Source: Diospyros lotus (taxonomy: Eukaryota > Streptophyta > Magnoliopsida > Ericales > Ebenaceae). From it: 64,000 nt of DNA. The notes beneath the pieces are model-generated. The model did not search any database. It saw nothing but the letters and a program-made list of their open reading frames with translations, and was not told the origin of the DNA. Shown in pieces: positions 34,164 through 47,299 of this stretch (position 1 is the stretch's first letter; every line of letters begins with the position of its first letter). The translations under genes were made by a program, and so were the position numbers. The stretch spans positions 15,398,433 to 15,462,432 of the forward strand of contig NC_068347.1 in NCBI RefSeq assembly GCF_014633365.1, read 5' to 3'.

Positions 34164-35643
34164 ATGGCTTCAATTGGGAATAGCATCATTGTAGGAGATC
34201 CATTGCAAATTCACGCATCAGATCATCCAGGTATGGTGCTTGTTTCAACTCCATTAACTGGCCTCAATTATAGATCTTGGAAGAGAGGGATTCAAATTGC
34301 CCTAGGATCTAAGAATAAACTAGGGTTTATAAATGGAGAACTTACAATTTCAGCTCAAAATACAGAGGAATTCTATCTTTGGAAAAGATGTAATTACATG
34401 ATAACCTCTTGGTTATTGAATTCTATTTCTAAGGATCTCGTAGATGCTTTTATATACACTACAAATGCTAGACAACTCTGGAATGAAATAGAGGAGAGAG
34501 TAATAGAGCTCTTGTATATCAGCTCTAGCGTAAGATAAGTTCTTTCAGTCAAGATAATCTTTCTATATCTATATACTATACTCAATTAAAGTGGTTGTGG
34601 GATGAATTAACGACAGTGAGGCCATTACCAAATTGCTATTGTGATGCATCTAAAGCAATAATGGAATTTGCTAAAGAAAATAAGCTAATGCAGTTCCTTA
34701 TGGGACTGAATGATGGATACGACCAAGCGAGAAGTCAAATTTTATTGCTTGACCCCCTAGTGTTAATAAGGCCTATTCGATGGTCTTAAGAGTAAAGTCT
34801 CAAAGACAGGTGATTTCAACCTTAAATGAAATGAATGAAAGAGCTGTTTTCTTTTCTAAGCAAAGTATGAACAATAGAAATGATTTAAAGAAGTATAAGA
34901 GCAAACTCATCTAAGTATTGTAAGAAAAGTGGACATTTGAAATATTCTTATTTTAAATTGAATAGTTATCTTGACTGGTACAAGGAGAGGACAAATAAAT
35001 AATCAACACATAGAGTAGTTGCAAATGTCACAAATAAAGCTGAAACAGGTTCATACACACCTCTCGATGGAGCAATGGTAAATAGTCAAGATTTGGGGAA
35101 TTCTATTGCTGTAGCTTTCATTAAAATGCTGAAGCCATATGTTGGAAGTGTTATTCTTAACACAACTTTGATTGACTATGCTGGTAAGCCACATTATGTT
35201 AATTCTTATTTTCTTGGTAAACTTGGTAAAGGTACTTGGATCCTTGATAGTAGTGCTACTAACCACATCACTTGTCATAAAAGGTTGTTTCGTTCTTTAT
35301 ATACTTTGTCTAATCATATTTCCATTCACTTGCCAAACCATACTTCAACTTTTGTTTCTCGAGCAGGATCAATTTGTTTAAATCCTACTCTTGTGCTCAA
35401 AGGATGTCTTGTTCATTCCTTCATTTTAGTTTAATCTTCTATCTATTAGAAAATTACTTTTCGATCATCAAATGCTCGTAATCTTTCTTCCTATGGGTTG
35501 TTTTATTCAGGATCTGAGGACGCGTGAAGTATTAGATGTGGGTAAGGTAAAAGGAAGATTGTACAAGCTAAACAAGTTGAGCTTTCATGTGGACACCACC
35601 ACCAAATTTCTCTCCTAGCTACAGTCTCTCAACCTACACTTTG
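34164..35643 (+). pseudogene. Copia gag and protease (broken)
   Basis: Gag starts MASIGNSIIVGDPLQIHASD at 34164 and shows the copia gag core (NYRSWKRGIQIALGSKNKLGF, YLWKRCNYMITSWLLNSI). A frame break near 34520 is followed by LMQFLMGLNDGYDQARSQI, then a decayed zinc knuckle near 34915 (KSGHLKY). A protease motif WILDSSATNHIT (about 35238) has DSS where DSG is usual for the catalytic Asp-Ser/Thr-Gly. The pre-integrase region is cut at 35643 by a solo LTR and resumes at 38121. Several stops rule out a functional product. Confidence 0.85.
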
Positions 35644-38115
35644 TGTAATACCCAGTAATTAATATCAAAGGTATTTCTGGAAGTTAATGGGTCAAAATGG
35701 AATTTATCAAAGTTTCGGGTCATTGTGTAATATTCAAAACTTGCACAAAAAGGGCAAGCGACCAAACCAAGACGAAACTTGGAGGGTAAAAATGTTTAAA
35801 GAGTCATGGAATATCAAAAATCAAGGGATTTACAGAGATTTTTGGTCAAAATTACGCGATTAGGGGCATTTAGACCAAAGTATAAAATTTAGAAGTTGAT
35901 GGAGGGTGGTCAAAAAGAGGGTTTTTCTAGACTTTCAAGGGTGTATTGATACATTCTAAACTTGTGGGGTTTAATGGAATAAGTGAAAAGTCTAGGGTTT
36001 GAGTGAAAGGGGCAGAATCATGAAATATCAAAGTTTGGGGGTGGAAGTGCAATTATCGAAAGTTGGGTGTGAAACCTGCAAATCATCGGCCAACTTTGCG
36101 GCGGCCGTCGTCAGAAATCGCAAAAGGCATCAGAATGATCTCCAAGCCATGATGGTTCGAATGAACCTAACCATTGGCCGAGATCTATGGTATATCGGTG
36201 GGAATTCATTTTTAAAGAAAAATTGAATCTGGCTAAAAATTTCGAAGAAATTTTATCACGATTTGGTTTGATTTTGAGGCTTCTAATGATCATATTCGAA
36301 GCTTAGGAGGTAGGAAAGCTTTCTATTGGTCGAAAAATCGATCGAAATCGGGTATAAATAGGGTTCGAATGGCCGAGGGTTTCAAAACAAATCGAAGTAG
36401 ATTGGCCGTGTTTCAGCAATAATCAAGCCTTGGGAATAGGGGGCTTTTGTTCCTTGAGTGTTAGGGAGTTTTTCTAGAGAATTTAGGAGGTTTTGGTGTA
36501 GGTTTTAAGGGGTTTCAGTGGCTTGGCTGGAAAATCGGGCTTCGCCAAAGCCGACCCTATAAACGGCCGTTTGAGGCCTTTCCGGTGGTTTTTCCCGACG
36601 GTAGAGGGTACCCCTAGGATCGCCTCTTCAAAAGCTTCAAGGCCATATAGCTTGTTAGGCCGTTGGAAGCTGTTTCAGACCGCCATCGCTAGAGAAGACG
36701 AAGTGCGTGACCAGTACGCGCGGACTTCAATCGCAGCCCACTCACTTGGCGCGTGAGGGCGTGTGAGACACGGTATTTTTTTGAAATTAATTTTAATATT
36801 TTTGTAAAATTATTTTAGGGATATTTATGCAAAAATATTTGGAGAAACTAGGTGTTTGGTATTTATTATGGATTTCCAAAGGAAAGAAATGTTTGAAAAA
36901 AAAATGGAAAAAATAAGGAAAATTGAGGAAATTATGGAAAAAATAGAAATATTAATTTCTATAGTCATAATGGTAATCAGGAGACGACTTGACTATTAGA
37001 AGGAAGGATTATACGATTTTTTAGGTGTGACACGCTTTTCGAGGCAAAAATTAGATTTTTCCGAATTAAGGTGAGAGGTTCGAATCCAGTCTTACCGTTG
37101 TTTGAAAGTGTCTTGATGTATGTGTAGTGAGTTCAGGTGAGTGGTTATGCCCTCCAAAATTTGAGATACATCGTATAGGTGTTTTACTTATGTACTTGTG
37201 GCATCATATGCATGTTGTTCATTTGGAATAATGCATCAATTGTTTATTTATGAAAAGTCGGTGCATGGTACGTGTTTTTCTCATATATATCATCAAGGTC
37301 TTGATTTTGTGCTATTGTTATCGGGGTGGGGTCTTCTTGAGAATGGGGCAAGGTTAATCCCAATGATCGGGTGACACAGTAGGGCACTCAAGGGTTTAGT
37401 ATGTCGCGGCAAGGTCAACCCCAATGGTGTGTGGAATGGATTTTCCACGGGAGGTTGAGTATGCCAGGGAGATTTCTCAGGTTAGACATGTTGCATGTGA
37501 TATTTGTCTTATATGTCATGTACATGTGTTATTCATGCATTCAGTAGACTATATCGTGCCATCACTTAGATGTTTTATCATCTAATCTGGGTTATGCCCC
37601 TAGAACATTCTACGTTCTAGCCAGGGACTGCTACAAGGGCAAGGACGTGGCCATTTGAGGGTCAATGGAGTTTGGAGTGATAACTGATGTACCGTTTTTG
37701 GGTCGTTGGTATTTATTTTTAGTATATGTATGGACAGGTGCATGATAGCGTTATTATCCTTTTGTAGCATTGTAATACGTATCTTGCTATGTATGAACCC
37801 CGTGGTAGGCCACGATATTTGATGTTATGATATTATTTTCCCCTGCGTATGTTATGGCTCGTTTAATTTAAACCCATGTATCTTGTCAGCTAAATGGGCA
37901 AGACTGGGGCTTTTGGGATTCCATCTGCATGTGAAGATTGTTCTTGAAACCACTGTGGGTGCCAGCCTATGTAAGCATGTGAGATTGTTTGTTGGACTAT
38001 TGTATGTGTCATGAATGTGGAAAGTTGTACTTGCTGCATCGCGCGTGATAATAATAAAAAAAAAATCCCAGGAATTCCCTTATAGTGGCACGCCCGACGA
38101 GGTGGGGTGTTACAC
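35644..38115 (+). repeat. Gypsy solo LTR inside the copia element, target duplication CTTTG
   Basis: 2472 bp from TGTAATACCC to GGGGTGTTACA, ends forming an imperfect 10-bp inverted repeat, flanked by CTTTG at 35639-35643 and 38116-38120. No internal domain. End sequences and length resemble the chromovirus-type LTRs elsewhere in the window, but the body differs. Short ORFs (for example 36523-36756) are without a domain. Confidence 0.9.
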
Positions 38116-38120
38116 TTTGT

Positions 38121-39140
38121 ATCTGATTTTTCCTTTTCCAAGAATAAAACTATTGTTAGTTCATCTTGTATTGATCATGTTACTCTTCAATGTTGAAAGA
38201 CTTCTTTTACTATTTTTTCTGAATTTGATTTGTGGCATAATAGATTGGAGCACATGCCTGTTAGAAATTTAAGATACATACCAGCATTGAGACATTTGTT
38301 TAGTGATACCTTTTCTTATGAAACATGTCCCTTGGCAAAGCAAACTAGGTTGCCATTTCCTATTCATAACCCTAAAGTTACTAGTCCTTTGGAGCTGTTA
38401 CATATTGATTTTTGGGGACCATATTCGATTTAATCTTTAACTGGGGAAAAAATCTTTCTCACCATTGTTAATGACTATTCCAAATCCACTTAGACTTATA
38501 TGGCTCAACACAAGAGTTAGAGTCTTTCTCTTCTTCAAACCTTTCTTCGATTAGTTGAAAAATATTCCAAACCTCAGTAAAAATTATCCGGATAGACAAT
38601 GGATCTGAATTCCTTAACCATACCTTCTCTACCTTCTAACAATCCAAACGTATTTTGCACCAAAGAACATGTACATACACACCTCAACAAAATGGGGTAG
38701 TTGAGTATAAACATAGACATTTGCTTGAAGTGGCAAGAGCTTTGCAGTTATATTCTAATATGCCTAAGTTTTTTTGGTCAGAATGTATATTGACAACTAC
38801 TTAACTCATCAACAGAATGCCCCTCTCAATTCTCAAATGGGAAACCCCATATTTTCGGTTGTTTCACAAAGAACCTGATTATGCCTTATTAAAAACATTT
38901 GGTTGTCTTTGTTATGCCATAAATACCTTTCCTCATAAAGATAAGTTTTCTCCATGAGCCATTAAATCTGTCTTTATTGGCTACTCCCATTGTTACAAAG
39001 GGTGCAGATTGTATGATCTTTCAACTAAGAAAATTTTTGTTAGTCGGGATGTCACCTTTTTTGAATCCGTATTTCCTTTTCAAGGCAGTGCTTCTATAGA
39101 CCCATCCATTCATACTCTATTGCCATAAGTTCCTATTAAT
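38121..39140 (+). pseudogene. Copia integrase (broken)
   Basis: FDLWHNRLEHMPVRNLRYI (from about 38219) is the zinc-binding pre-integrase motif, followed by CPLAKQTRLPFP and LELLHIDFWGPY, the start of the integrase core with its first catalytic Asp. Beyond 38430 the core survives only in fragments across frames (DNGSEF-like near 38600, a QNGVVE-like piece near 38690, FGCLCYA-like near 38905). Stops are frequent. Confidence 0.8.
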
Positions 39141-39326
39141 TTTCCTTCTCCTGATTTTGTTCCTATACCCACATCCTCTTCATCACCTTTACCTGATACC
39201 ACTTTAGCTCCTATTTCTCTATCTTTAGACTTCCTTTCTACTATTCCTCCAAATTTAAGCACACATTTACCTTCTATTCGCCGGAGTAACTGTATTTCCC
39301 AAAGACCCACTTGGCTTAATGACTTT

Positions 39327-40300
39327 GTGAGCTTGGTTCACACTTTACCTGCTCATACTTCTACTTCTCTATCATCAGGTAACACCTTTCATACTATCTC
39401 TGATTCTTTCATTTTTTCTCCTGATCATGTTTCTTTCTTAAATAACATTTCTTTTACTCCTGAACCAAGTACTTTTCATCAAGCTTCTCAAGATCCTAAT
39501 TGGGTTACAATAATGGAAAAAGAGTTGGAGGCATTAGAACTTAATCCTACTTGGGAAGTTGTTGACTTGCTTAAGGGTAAAAATCCAATCGGTTCTAAGT
39601 GGGTGTATCGTGTAAAATATAATCCCAATGGAGAGATTGATCGGTATAAGGAATGCTTAGTTACCAAAGGATACAATCAAGTCGAGGGTCTTGATTGCAC
39701 TGACAAGTTTTCTCCTGTGGCTAAGTTAGTCACTGTTCGGCTTTTGATAGATGTTGCTACTTTCATAAGTTGGCATATTTTCCAGATTGACATAAATAAT
39801 GTCTTCCTTCATGGTTATCTTGATAAGGAAGTGTACATAAACCCATATGCTGGTTATTCTGTGGATTCGGGCAAAGTATGTTTGTTGAAACGATCTCTTT
39901 ATGGCTTAAATCAGGCTTCACGCTAATGGAATTTGGAATTCAGTACGTGGCTTTCCTTATTCAGCTTGGTTTTGTTCAGTCCTCTTATAATCATTGTCTT
40001 TTCACACATAAGACTAGTTCTCATTTTGTGGTTCTCTTGGTTTATGTTGATGATGTGCTTCTTGTTGGAGATGATGTTGGTTTTATGAATTCTACTAAGG
40101 TTCCCCTTGATGCTAAGTTCACTATTAAGGACCTTGGTTATCTCAAATATTTTCTTAGCTTGGAGATTGCTAGGTCCTCTACTGGTACTTTTCTATCCCA
40201 ACACAAATTTATCATGGATCTTATTCTTGAAACCGGGTTGCAAGATGCCAAAAGTGCTTCCTTTCCTATGGCTGAAGGTCTATCTTTAAAGCCTGATTAG
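39327..40300 (+). pseudogene. Copia reverse transcriptase (broken)
   Basis: WVTIMEKELEALELNPTWEV and SKWVYRVKYNPNGEIDRYK open the RT; FQIDINNVFLHG replaces the usual catalytic D-V-K-N-A-F-L-H-G type motif, and SLYGLNQAS follows. After a stop near 39926 the frame resumes with the intact second catalytic motif YVDDVLLVGDD (about 40045) and LKYFLSLEIARS. Without stops and shifts this would be of normal copia RT length. Confidence 0.9.
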
Positions 40301-40999
40301 GGCCTCCCTCTTTCCAAACTTGATCAGTACAGAAGATTAATTGGTCGCTTGATGTATGTTAACTTTACCAGACCTGATATTAGTCATGTTGTTCAACATC
40401 TTAGCCAGTTTATGTCTTCTCCTTGTCAGTCTCATCTTGATGTTGTTCTCTGGGTAGTTCGGTATCTTAAGGGCATGACTAATCATGGTCTTTTTTAGCC
40501 CATTGTTGCTGATCTTTCACTCTCCTCCTATTGCAATGCTAATTGGGCTACATGTAAGTTTACTCGTCATTCCCTAACAAGTTACTATATTATTCTTGGT
40601 GGTGCTTTGATTTCATGGAAAACTAAGAAGTAGCCTATCGTTTCCAAATCCTCTGCTGAAGTTGAGTATTGGAGTATGGTCATCACCACTTGTGAGCTTG
40701 TTTGGATTTCTAATGTTCTTAAAGATTTTAGTGCTTCACCTCATTTGGCTATTCTTCTCCACTGTGATAATAAAACTGCTTTACACATTACTGCTAACCC
40801 CATGTTTCTTGAGCGTACGAAACATCTTGATATTGATTGTCATTTGGTTCGTGACTATCCTAAACAAGGTTTCCTTACTCCTCAATTTGTTCCTTGTCAA
40901 TTCCAGCTGGCCGATTTGTTCACTAAACCTTTTTCTGCGGTTCACCATCATTCCATGGTTGTCAAGTTGGGCTTGTGTTCTCCACAACCTCCAACTTGA
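40301..40999 (+). pseudogene. Copia RNase H (broken)
   Basis: Continues in the RT frame after a TAG: RRLIGRLMYVNFTRPDIS, then NANWATCKFTRHS, ISWKTKK, SSAEVEYWSMV and a C-terminal ADLFTKPF close to the polypurine tract. At least three in-frame stops break it. The terminal ORF 40676-40999 is intact but lacks the N-terminal catalytic part. Confidence 0.85.
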
Positions 41000-41007
41000 G
41001 GAGGGGC

Positions 41008-41220
41008 TCTTGGGTGTACCAGTTAGAAGCATATATTTATATAGTGGATGCATATAGTTAAAATGAGAACAATTGTAGAGGATTAGGCCTATGATGTATA
41101 TAATGTAAATAGACTCGATAATTGAAGGTTACCAAATTTTGAATAGAGAAGTCATTTTACTCTGTTTTCTTCTTCTCTGTAACTTCTGGTTCTTGATTGC
41201 TTTAGTTCTGATTCTTCACA
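41008..41220 (+). repeat. 3' LTR of the copia element
   Basis: TCTTGGGTGTACC to TTCTTCACA, preceded by the polypurine tract and followed by GTTCT. Confidence 0.88.
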
Positions 41221-42089
41221 GTTCTCACAAAGAAAGTTTGGGTGATTCATTTTATCTTAGTTTGATGAGTATGATTATTTGTTTGAATATAACACAACAA
41301 AAGATGCAACCTTTTATTTTTTCTTTTATCTTATTAACTTAATTTTGGAGACCAATTAAGTGGTGATGGTTCTCTCATTGAAAGGTTTACAAATTGACAA
41401 AAGAAAAATAGATTTTAGCTTGTTGGTGTAAGCTATAATATTGCATGTATATTTGATAACACAATTAAATATTATGCCCATAAATCATAAAACTCGTGTA
41501 ATTCACGTAAATCAATAATTAAACGTATACCTGGATTCATCAGAAATTAAGTTGTACAGAGAATTGCCAGTTGAAGACGAAACACCCAAAATCATAACGA
41601 AGTATATAAAATATAACTATAATTGTTTTAATGTGTTAGGTAGGGAGAGAACCAAACTCCTTATTTATAATAGTAAAACTAATCTCTCATCAAGACTTTT
41701 TAAGAATTATCATTCACATTTTTTAAACCAAATAGAATTATAAAGTAATCAATTATCTTATTAAATTATTGAATTTTCTTATCAGATTAACACAATTATA
41801 TCTAATATTGGATTTAATTATTTTATTAAATAAAATATTTATATTAATTATATTATAATGTATCAAATAATTATTACTGATTTATCTATTGAGATATTTC
41901 TTTTAAATTCTTACCGTTGGTGATCATAATATTGCTCGTAATCAATTTTGGAAGAAATATCAAATTTTGTTGAATCAAAAGCAACTATTTTTTTTTTAAC
42001 AAAACTTAGCAAGCTTGAATAGATTATCGAACTTGCCTATTTGTTAGAGTTGATTGCCCTAGATCCTTTTTATAACAAGAATTACATTT

Positions 42090-42310
42090 AGAGTGTGTTT
42101 GATTGCATATATTTTTCATAGAAAATAAGTAATTATTACAATATTTTCTATGGAAGCACTCTTAACTTTTCTATAGAAAAATGTATATGGTACAAGCATT
42201 TAAAATTTCTTTTTATGAAATTTATTTTCCAAGGAGGTGGGGTGATTTTTGTTTTCTAGGCAATATTACCTAGAATTAAATTCTAGGTAATGCAATAAAA
42301 CAAATCCTTA
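42090..42310. mobile_element. Candidate miniature inverted-repeat element with a perfect central palindrome
   Basis: GTGTGTTTGATTGCAT at the left and, reversed, TTTGTTTTATTGCAT at the right form a rough terminal repeat. At 42265-42291 a 27-bp perfect palindrome (13-bp arms, ATTACCTAGAATT) is present. The border and family are uncertain. Confidence 0.4.
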
Positions 42311-42944
42311 GGGTCACGATGAATAAGAAGATTCAAGTGACTAGGAGAATTTTCTTGAGCTTCCACAAATTTTTACTAATCATAACGAGACTAATAACAA
42401 AGTTGTCTTGCAAAGTGCTCTAGGAAATTCAAGGCTTATAGCTATGAATGTCCCGTAAAATAATTAAATTGATATTGCTTTGTGACATGTTGATGCAGAA
42501 GGTGGTGGTGTTATAGAGTCATTTCTTGGTATACATGTATTAATAATATGACACGTAGAATAATCACTAAAAGAATATTCTCAAAAAGCGTATCTTATTT
42601 ACATGATTAAGATTATGATGGAGAAAATACACGTAAGATGAGTTTAATGCCTTAAAATAATGTAAATATAAAAATTAGACCACGTTTGGTTGGTTGGATT
42701 AGAAAAACTGATGATTAGTCGGTTGACAAATTCAATTCATAAAAAAAAAATTTAATCAATGAAAACTAGTCAAATTTATTCAAATTGAATGATCGAATCA
42801 GTAATTGAGTAAAATAATTGAAGAACTTTTGCTATGTTGAAAGGGGGGCAAACCACAACTTGATAAACTTTGGTGTGACCATTTTAAAAAGTGAACTTAC
42901 AAAACTATCTACCACCCAAATCAATACACATGTTTTTTTTTTTT

Positions 42945-43200
42945 CTCAACGAGTATGGCTCAACGATTAAACACATAAAATTTTACAAGAAGTATCGGGA
43001 TCAAATGCTTATAATGACAAGCATTTGATCCTATGTGAAGGTGTGGACTAAATGTTTTGTTCTATGTGTCCCTTGTGAAATGAATGTCCTGCTCCGTGTG
43101 TAGTTGTGATCGCATTCGAGTTTACATAACGGGTGAATCAGGAAGGAAGGCCGCCTGTCCCTAAAACTAGTCGGTCAAAGCTCAGAACATGAATTATAAA
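42945..43200 (+). mobile_element. Candidate SINE (tRNA-related)
   Basis: GTATGGCTCAACGATTAA resembles a degenerate A box. About 35 bp later, TATCGGGATCAAATG resembles the B-box phrase GGGTTCAAATC. The body continues with ATTCGAGTTTACATAACGGG, as in plant SINEs. A short hairpin (GATCAAATGCTTATAATGAC region) is also present. No clear tail or target duplication was found. Confidence 0.35.
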
Positions 43201-43569
43201 AATAAATATTACTTTTTTTAAAAAATTTAAGATTTTTATTTAATCATAAAACTATAAATTTAGTTTATTGTCAAGTAAAATAATAAATTCACAATATAAG
43301 ATTATAAATAACATGATTTTTGAATATTTTTAAAAATTGAAGTGTTCTTATAAATTGACATATTTCCTGCATGGGATTAAATAAATTTTTTATTTTTTTC
43401 ATGAATATTAATAATTAATTATCACGCACGTCCATTTTTATTCTTTTATATTTATTCAAATCATTCAAATTGCTCAAAATCCTTTAAGTTATAGTTTAAG
43501 TGGCTATATAGTGAATTTGTTATGATCTTAAAAGTGACAAATCTGCATTAGATTGATCAAATTGTGCTT

Positions 43570-43760
43570 TTCACTAGGGTTGTAATCGAGTTGAATTGAG
43601 CTGAATTTTACTAGGTTAGAAATAAAAAATGTGTTGAGCTCAAACTCGTTAAGGGTTTACCGAGCTTGAGTTCAGTTTGCCATAAGCTTATTTAACAAGA
43701 TAAATGAGCTTCTAGCGAGACTCGGTAATTTTTTTAATTAAAACCATCAAAACCTATTTT
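43570..43760. repeat. hAT-like terminal fragment
   Basis: CTAGGGTTGTAATCGAGTTG followed by repeated GAGCT/GAGTT words is the style of subterminal regions of some plant hAT elements. No matching second end was seen. Confidence 0.35.
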
Positions 43761-45059
43761 TACATAACAAAAAATATAACAAATATAAGCATAAATTCTA
43801 AAAATAAATACAATAATATTGCTCAAATAAACATAAAACATTCTCATCACAAATACAAGGATAAATAACAAAATATTTAAATAATAATACAAAAATATAT
43901 TAAAAAAATTATTATAATTATATGTTGATAAATTATATATAATTATTAAAAAATATATTAAGATAATATATATATGTTAAATATACACACACAAAGATGG
44001 AGGAGGGATGAGTGGCGCATGATGGAGATGTGGGTGGTGGATGACAGTGATGATTGATGAAGGTTGGAGACGATGACCGCCATGAAAGAGATGGAGGTGG
44101 TGACAACAACGAAAGAGCTGGGGGGGAGGCGACTACAAAGAGAACACTGAGGGATGAAGCATATGAGTAGATGCTAGAAATATGATAGTTGTTTGAAATC
44201 AAATTTTTTATTTATTTGGTTAATGAAATAACCTAGTAAGAGTTTATTTAGAAAAGTTGAAGGTAGTTTATTCAAAATGTTGTTAAAATAATTTATAAGG
44301 TTGGTAGTGTTTAATCCCTTAAAATTTTAATAAATGAGTAACGTTATAACTTAGCCAAACACCCTCTAAGATAAACTAAGGAAAGAAACTGGAACTTCAT
44401 TTCGTGGAGATAATTCGAAATTCGAATGCTTTGTTGTTTGCTCTTTGTGCCCTAATTGAAAAAGCCAATTGTGTTGCTAGGTTTCTTCAATTTCGTAGCA
44501 ACCTCAAGGATAATGGCTAGAGGTGGGAAATGGGTGGGCTGGGCTGGGCCGGCCCGCCACCTCCTGCTTGGCCCCACCCATTTGGTGGGCCGGGCCGAAT
44601 TTGGGCCGCAAGGGAGATGGGCCGAGCTGGGGAAATGAAAACTAGGGCCCGCCACGACCCGTGGCCCTTAATAAATAGGTCAAAGTGGGCCGGGCCCGTG
44701 GGTCTATTGTAGATGGGTCCCACTAATTTTATTTATTTTATTATCTCTATTTTGTTTTTCAGCCTTCCCTACATTCTTTTATTTTCCTGCCATCACTTGA
44801 ATTCAAAATTAATCTTAATCCTTGATTCCTTCAAATGATATAAACTCATATTTAAGTGTTGTCCAATCTCCTTGATTTCTTCAAACGATATAAGTATTTG
44901 CAAAGAATTGCCATCAGGATTGCTCCTGAGGGCACTCCGATGCTTAAGTTAGTATAGTTTAAAGAAAAAATAATAAAATTTAAGTACAAAAAAATAATTA
45001 ACTATTAAAATGCATAAAAAGCTCAAATCAATAATTGCGGGGGCGTATTCCCTTTAAGA

Positions 45060-47096
45060 GGAAATATCACTGTGCTGTGGATGGCCCTGCACTGTCATTA
45101 TGTTCTGATATGTGTTGATTTTGACACCACCATGACAAAATATCAAATGTTAATTTGGTCATCAGAAAATGAAGATCTCCTATTTAAATAGAATTCAAGT
45201 TCGTTAAACCCACTAGATGTTTGTGGACCGCCCTTTGGTTTTTTTGATTTGAGATATGTGGACCATCCCCATTTTAAGAATCTCTTAGATTTCCTTTGTG
45301 AAGAATAATTTTCACTACTTGGTTTATTACCAAAACGAGACTCATATAAATTATACATTTCAAAAATTAAATTTCGAACTTTTGTTTTTATTTCTTGTGT
45401 GTTAACCCCCATAGTCGTTTCGTAAAACTCTAAAAAATATTCAACACCTTCCCACTTTTGTGGGGGATCTAATACAACTGCCATAAGATATAATAATGGT
45501 ATATTAGTCTAATATTTTCTAAGTTTTTTTTTCATGGGAGCTATAAATTGTCCATATATATTTGAATCCCTATGTTCTGCAAAACAACTAACAATAGAAA
45601 ATATTTCACGAATAAAAATATGTGTGGTAGGATATTTACAACCAGAAAATGATTTTGTTACACTATAAAATGTTTCTAATATATATATAATAACATCTAG
45701 TTGTTCCCAATCACTATCCCTTAGTTGATATGCTTATACCATTTCCTTATTCCAAAATAATTCAAGTTGTTGTCTATATTGTTTAGTTTTTTGTAACAAC
45801 AAATAAGTTGAATTCCATTTAGTTTGAATATCTGTTGGAAATCTTCTATATGGTAAGCCAAATCCATTAACAAGTTGTTTTCACTCTTGAGAACGGGATT
45901 CACTACTTCGAATTAAAGCCAAAACACCTTTTTATTTTAGCTAATGCCTCATTATATATTTGTAGACCATCCTATACACATAAGTTTAAAATATGGCATG
46001 CGCATCTATTGTGAAACAATTGTCCATCTAAAATTAATGGAAGTTCATGTCTTAGTCATTCAATGGTAGAGCCATTGTTACTCGCATTATCAAATGAGAT
46101 TGTCATTATTTTATCACTAATATTGTAATTATAACTGGTCTCTCGAATTTTGCTTGCAATTAAATTACCTCTATGTTGTTCTACTAATTCTATGAATCCA
46201 ATTATTCTTTTTTTAATTTTCCATTCTTCATCAATCCAATGTATAGTGACACACATATAGTGGTTATTTGTCATAACATCATACCAAATATCTGATATTA
46301 ATGACACCCTTCCATTAAATGAATTAAATGTATTTCTTAATTGTTCTAAATATTCTAAATATAACCTCATCGTTTAATTTTTTATAGTCTTTCGTGAAAA
46401 ACCCCTAGCTGCAGGTTGTAATGCATTTTTACAATACTATTCAAACATTGCATCATCCCCAAACAAAAAAGAAGATTCAGTTTTAATTATTAGTTTTGCT
46501 AAGCTAGATTTATCAAGTTCTCTATTATATCGAAAAATCAAACCCTTACCTTGTTGCAATTGTGTTTGCGTTGCATCCAAGCCGCCATCATCATGCTTCA
46601 AGGCATGTCTCATCAAGTGTCTAGTCACACCCCCTGGTTGGCATGAGTAGTCTTTTTTGCAAAATTTGCACAGAGCTCTTTGACCCTTCCCAACTATATT
46701 AATAATCTCAAACATCTGCCAGACATTACTAGTTCTTTGTCGCTTGGAGTTGCGTTGTGAGCTGGACGGCTCCTCATTTGGTTGTTTTGAGGATGTTTGA
46801 CCCTCATTTGGTGAGGGTTGCTCAGTTGGTAGAGGTGGTGGGTTACCAAACATTTGTATATCAGGATTTTGTGATTCAGGAGGTTGTGTATCTGATTCAG
46901 TAAATGATGGGTGTTCCCATGCCCATTGACTTTCACTCCAATTGTTAAAAAAATCATGGATGAGTGGTCCCATTAGGGATGGAATAGAAGGTCGTTGGGG
47001 GTTTGTAGAAGATGTACTGACTCGAGGGGGCTCCATGGAAGAAGCATTGTGAGGATCATTTCTGCGAGTAGTGAGAGAGCGACGAAGGGAAGACAT
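45060..47096 (-). pseudogene. hAT (Ac/RICESLEEPER-type) transposase, multiply interrupted
   Basis: Transposases of this type bind the hAT ends and cut and paste the element. The first 219 codons (47096-46437) hold a Ser/Pro/Gln-rich N-terminus and a BED zinc finger (W126, C143, C146, H160, H167). In the same frame after a TAG, and a second stop, comes the domain with SLISDIW, HYMCVTIHWID, RIIGF and FDNASNN (46370-46056). Then PTDIQTKWNSTYLLL (about 45840), MAVVLDPPQKW (45484) and SGFNELEFYLN near 45190 lead to the start of the dimerisation region, which decays by 45060. At least five stops interrupt it. The start ATG at 47096 has a good upstream non-coding leader. Product inactive unless the breaks are assembly errors. 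Confidence 0.88.
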
Positions 47097-47299
47097 GATT
47101 GTAAATGTAGAGTAATAAAGCCAATCAAAGATATTGTGACACTAGAAAGTATAGTAATTAGCAAGATAGTAACAGAACAGGACAACTTGTAAAATAGCGT
47201 ATCAGCGAGAGAGTAAGATAGCAAAAACAAATTTTGTGATTAAACAATTTCAACAATCACTTATTTATAGACGCAAACATTTGAACGTTCCCACGAGTT

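Larger units (their letters stand above)
33823..41220 (+). mobile_element. Complete but decayed Ty1/copia element, target duplication GTTCT
   Basis: LTRs 33823-34035 and 41008-41220 (213 bp each, both starting TCTTGGGT), initiator Met primer site, polypurine tract GAGGAGGGGC (40998-41007), and GTTCT at 33818-33822 and 41221-41225. By hand count the LTRs differ at about 17 of 213 sites (about 92% identical). Without the nested solo LTR the element is about 4.9 kb, normal for copia. The domain order gag, protease, integrase, RT, RNase H is recognisable but full of stops. Confidence 0.9.
41226..44509. other. Gene-poor flank with small mobile-element relics
   Basis: AT-rich DNA with no protein domain recognised. 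It holds a palindromic miniature element (about 42090-42310), a SINE-like stretch (42945-43200), a hAT-like end (43570-43760), a purine-rich tract (43995-44165), and near 44350 a reversed GAGGGTGTTTGGC end typical of miniature elements. ORFs at 41552-41743 and 43933-44202 show nothing recognisable. Confidence 0.5.

Noticed and set aside
44456..44723. GC-rich ORFs on both strands at the left hAT end
   Set aside because: They result from GGGCC/GGCCC subterminal repeats; the same happens at 60103-60477.
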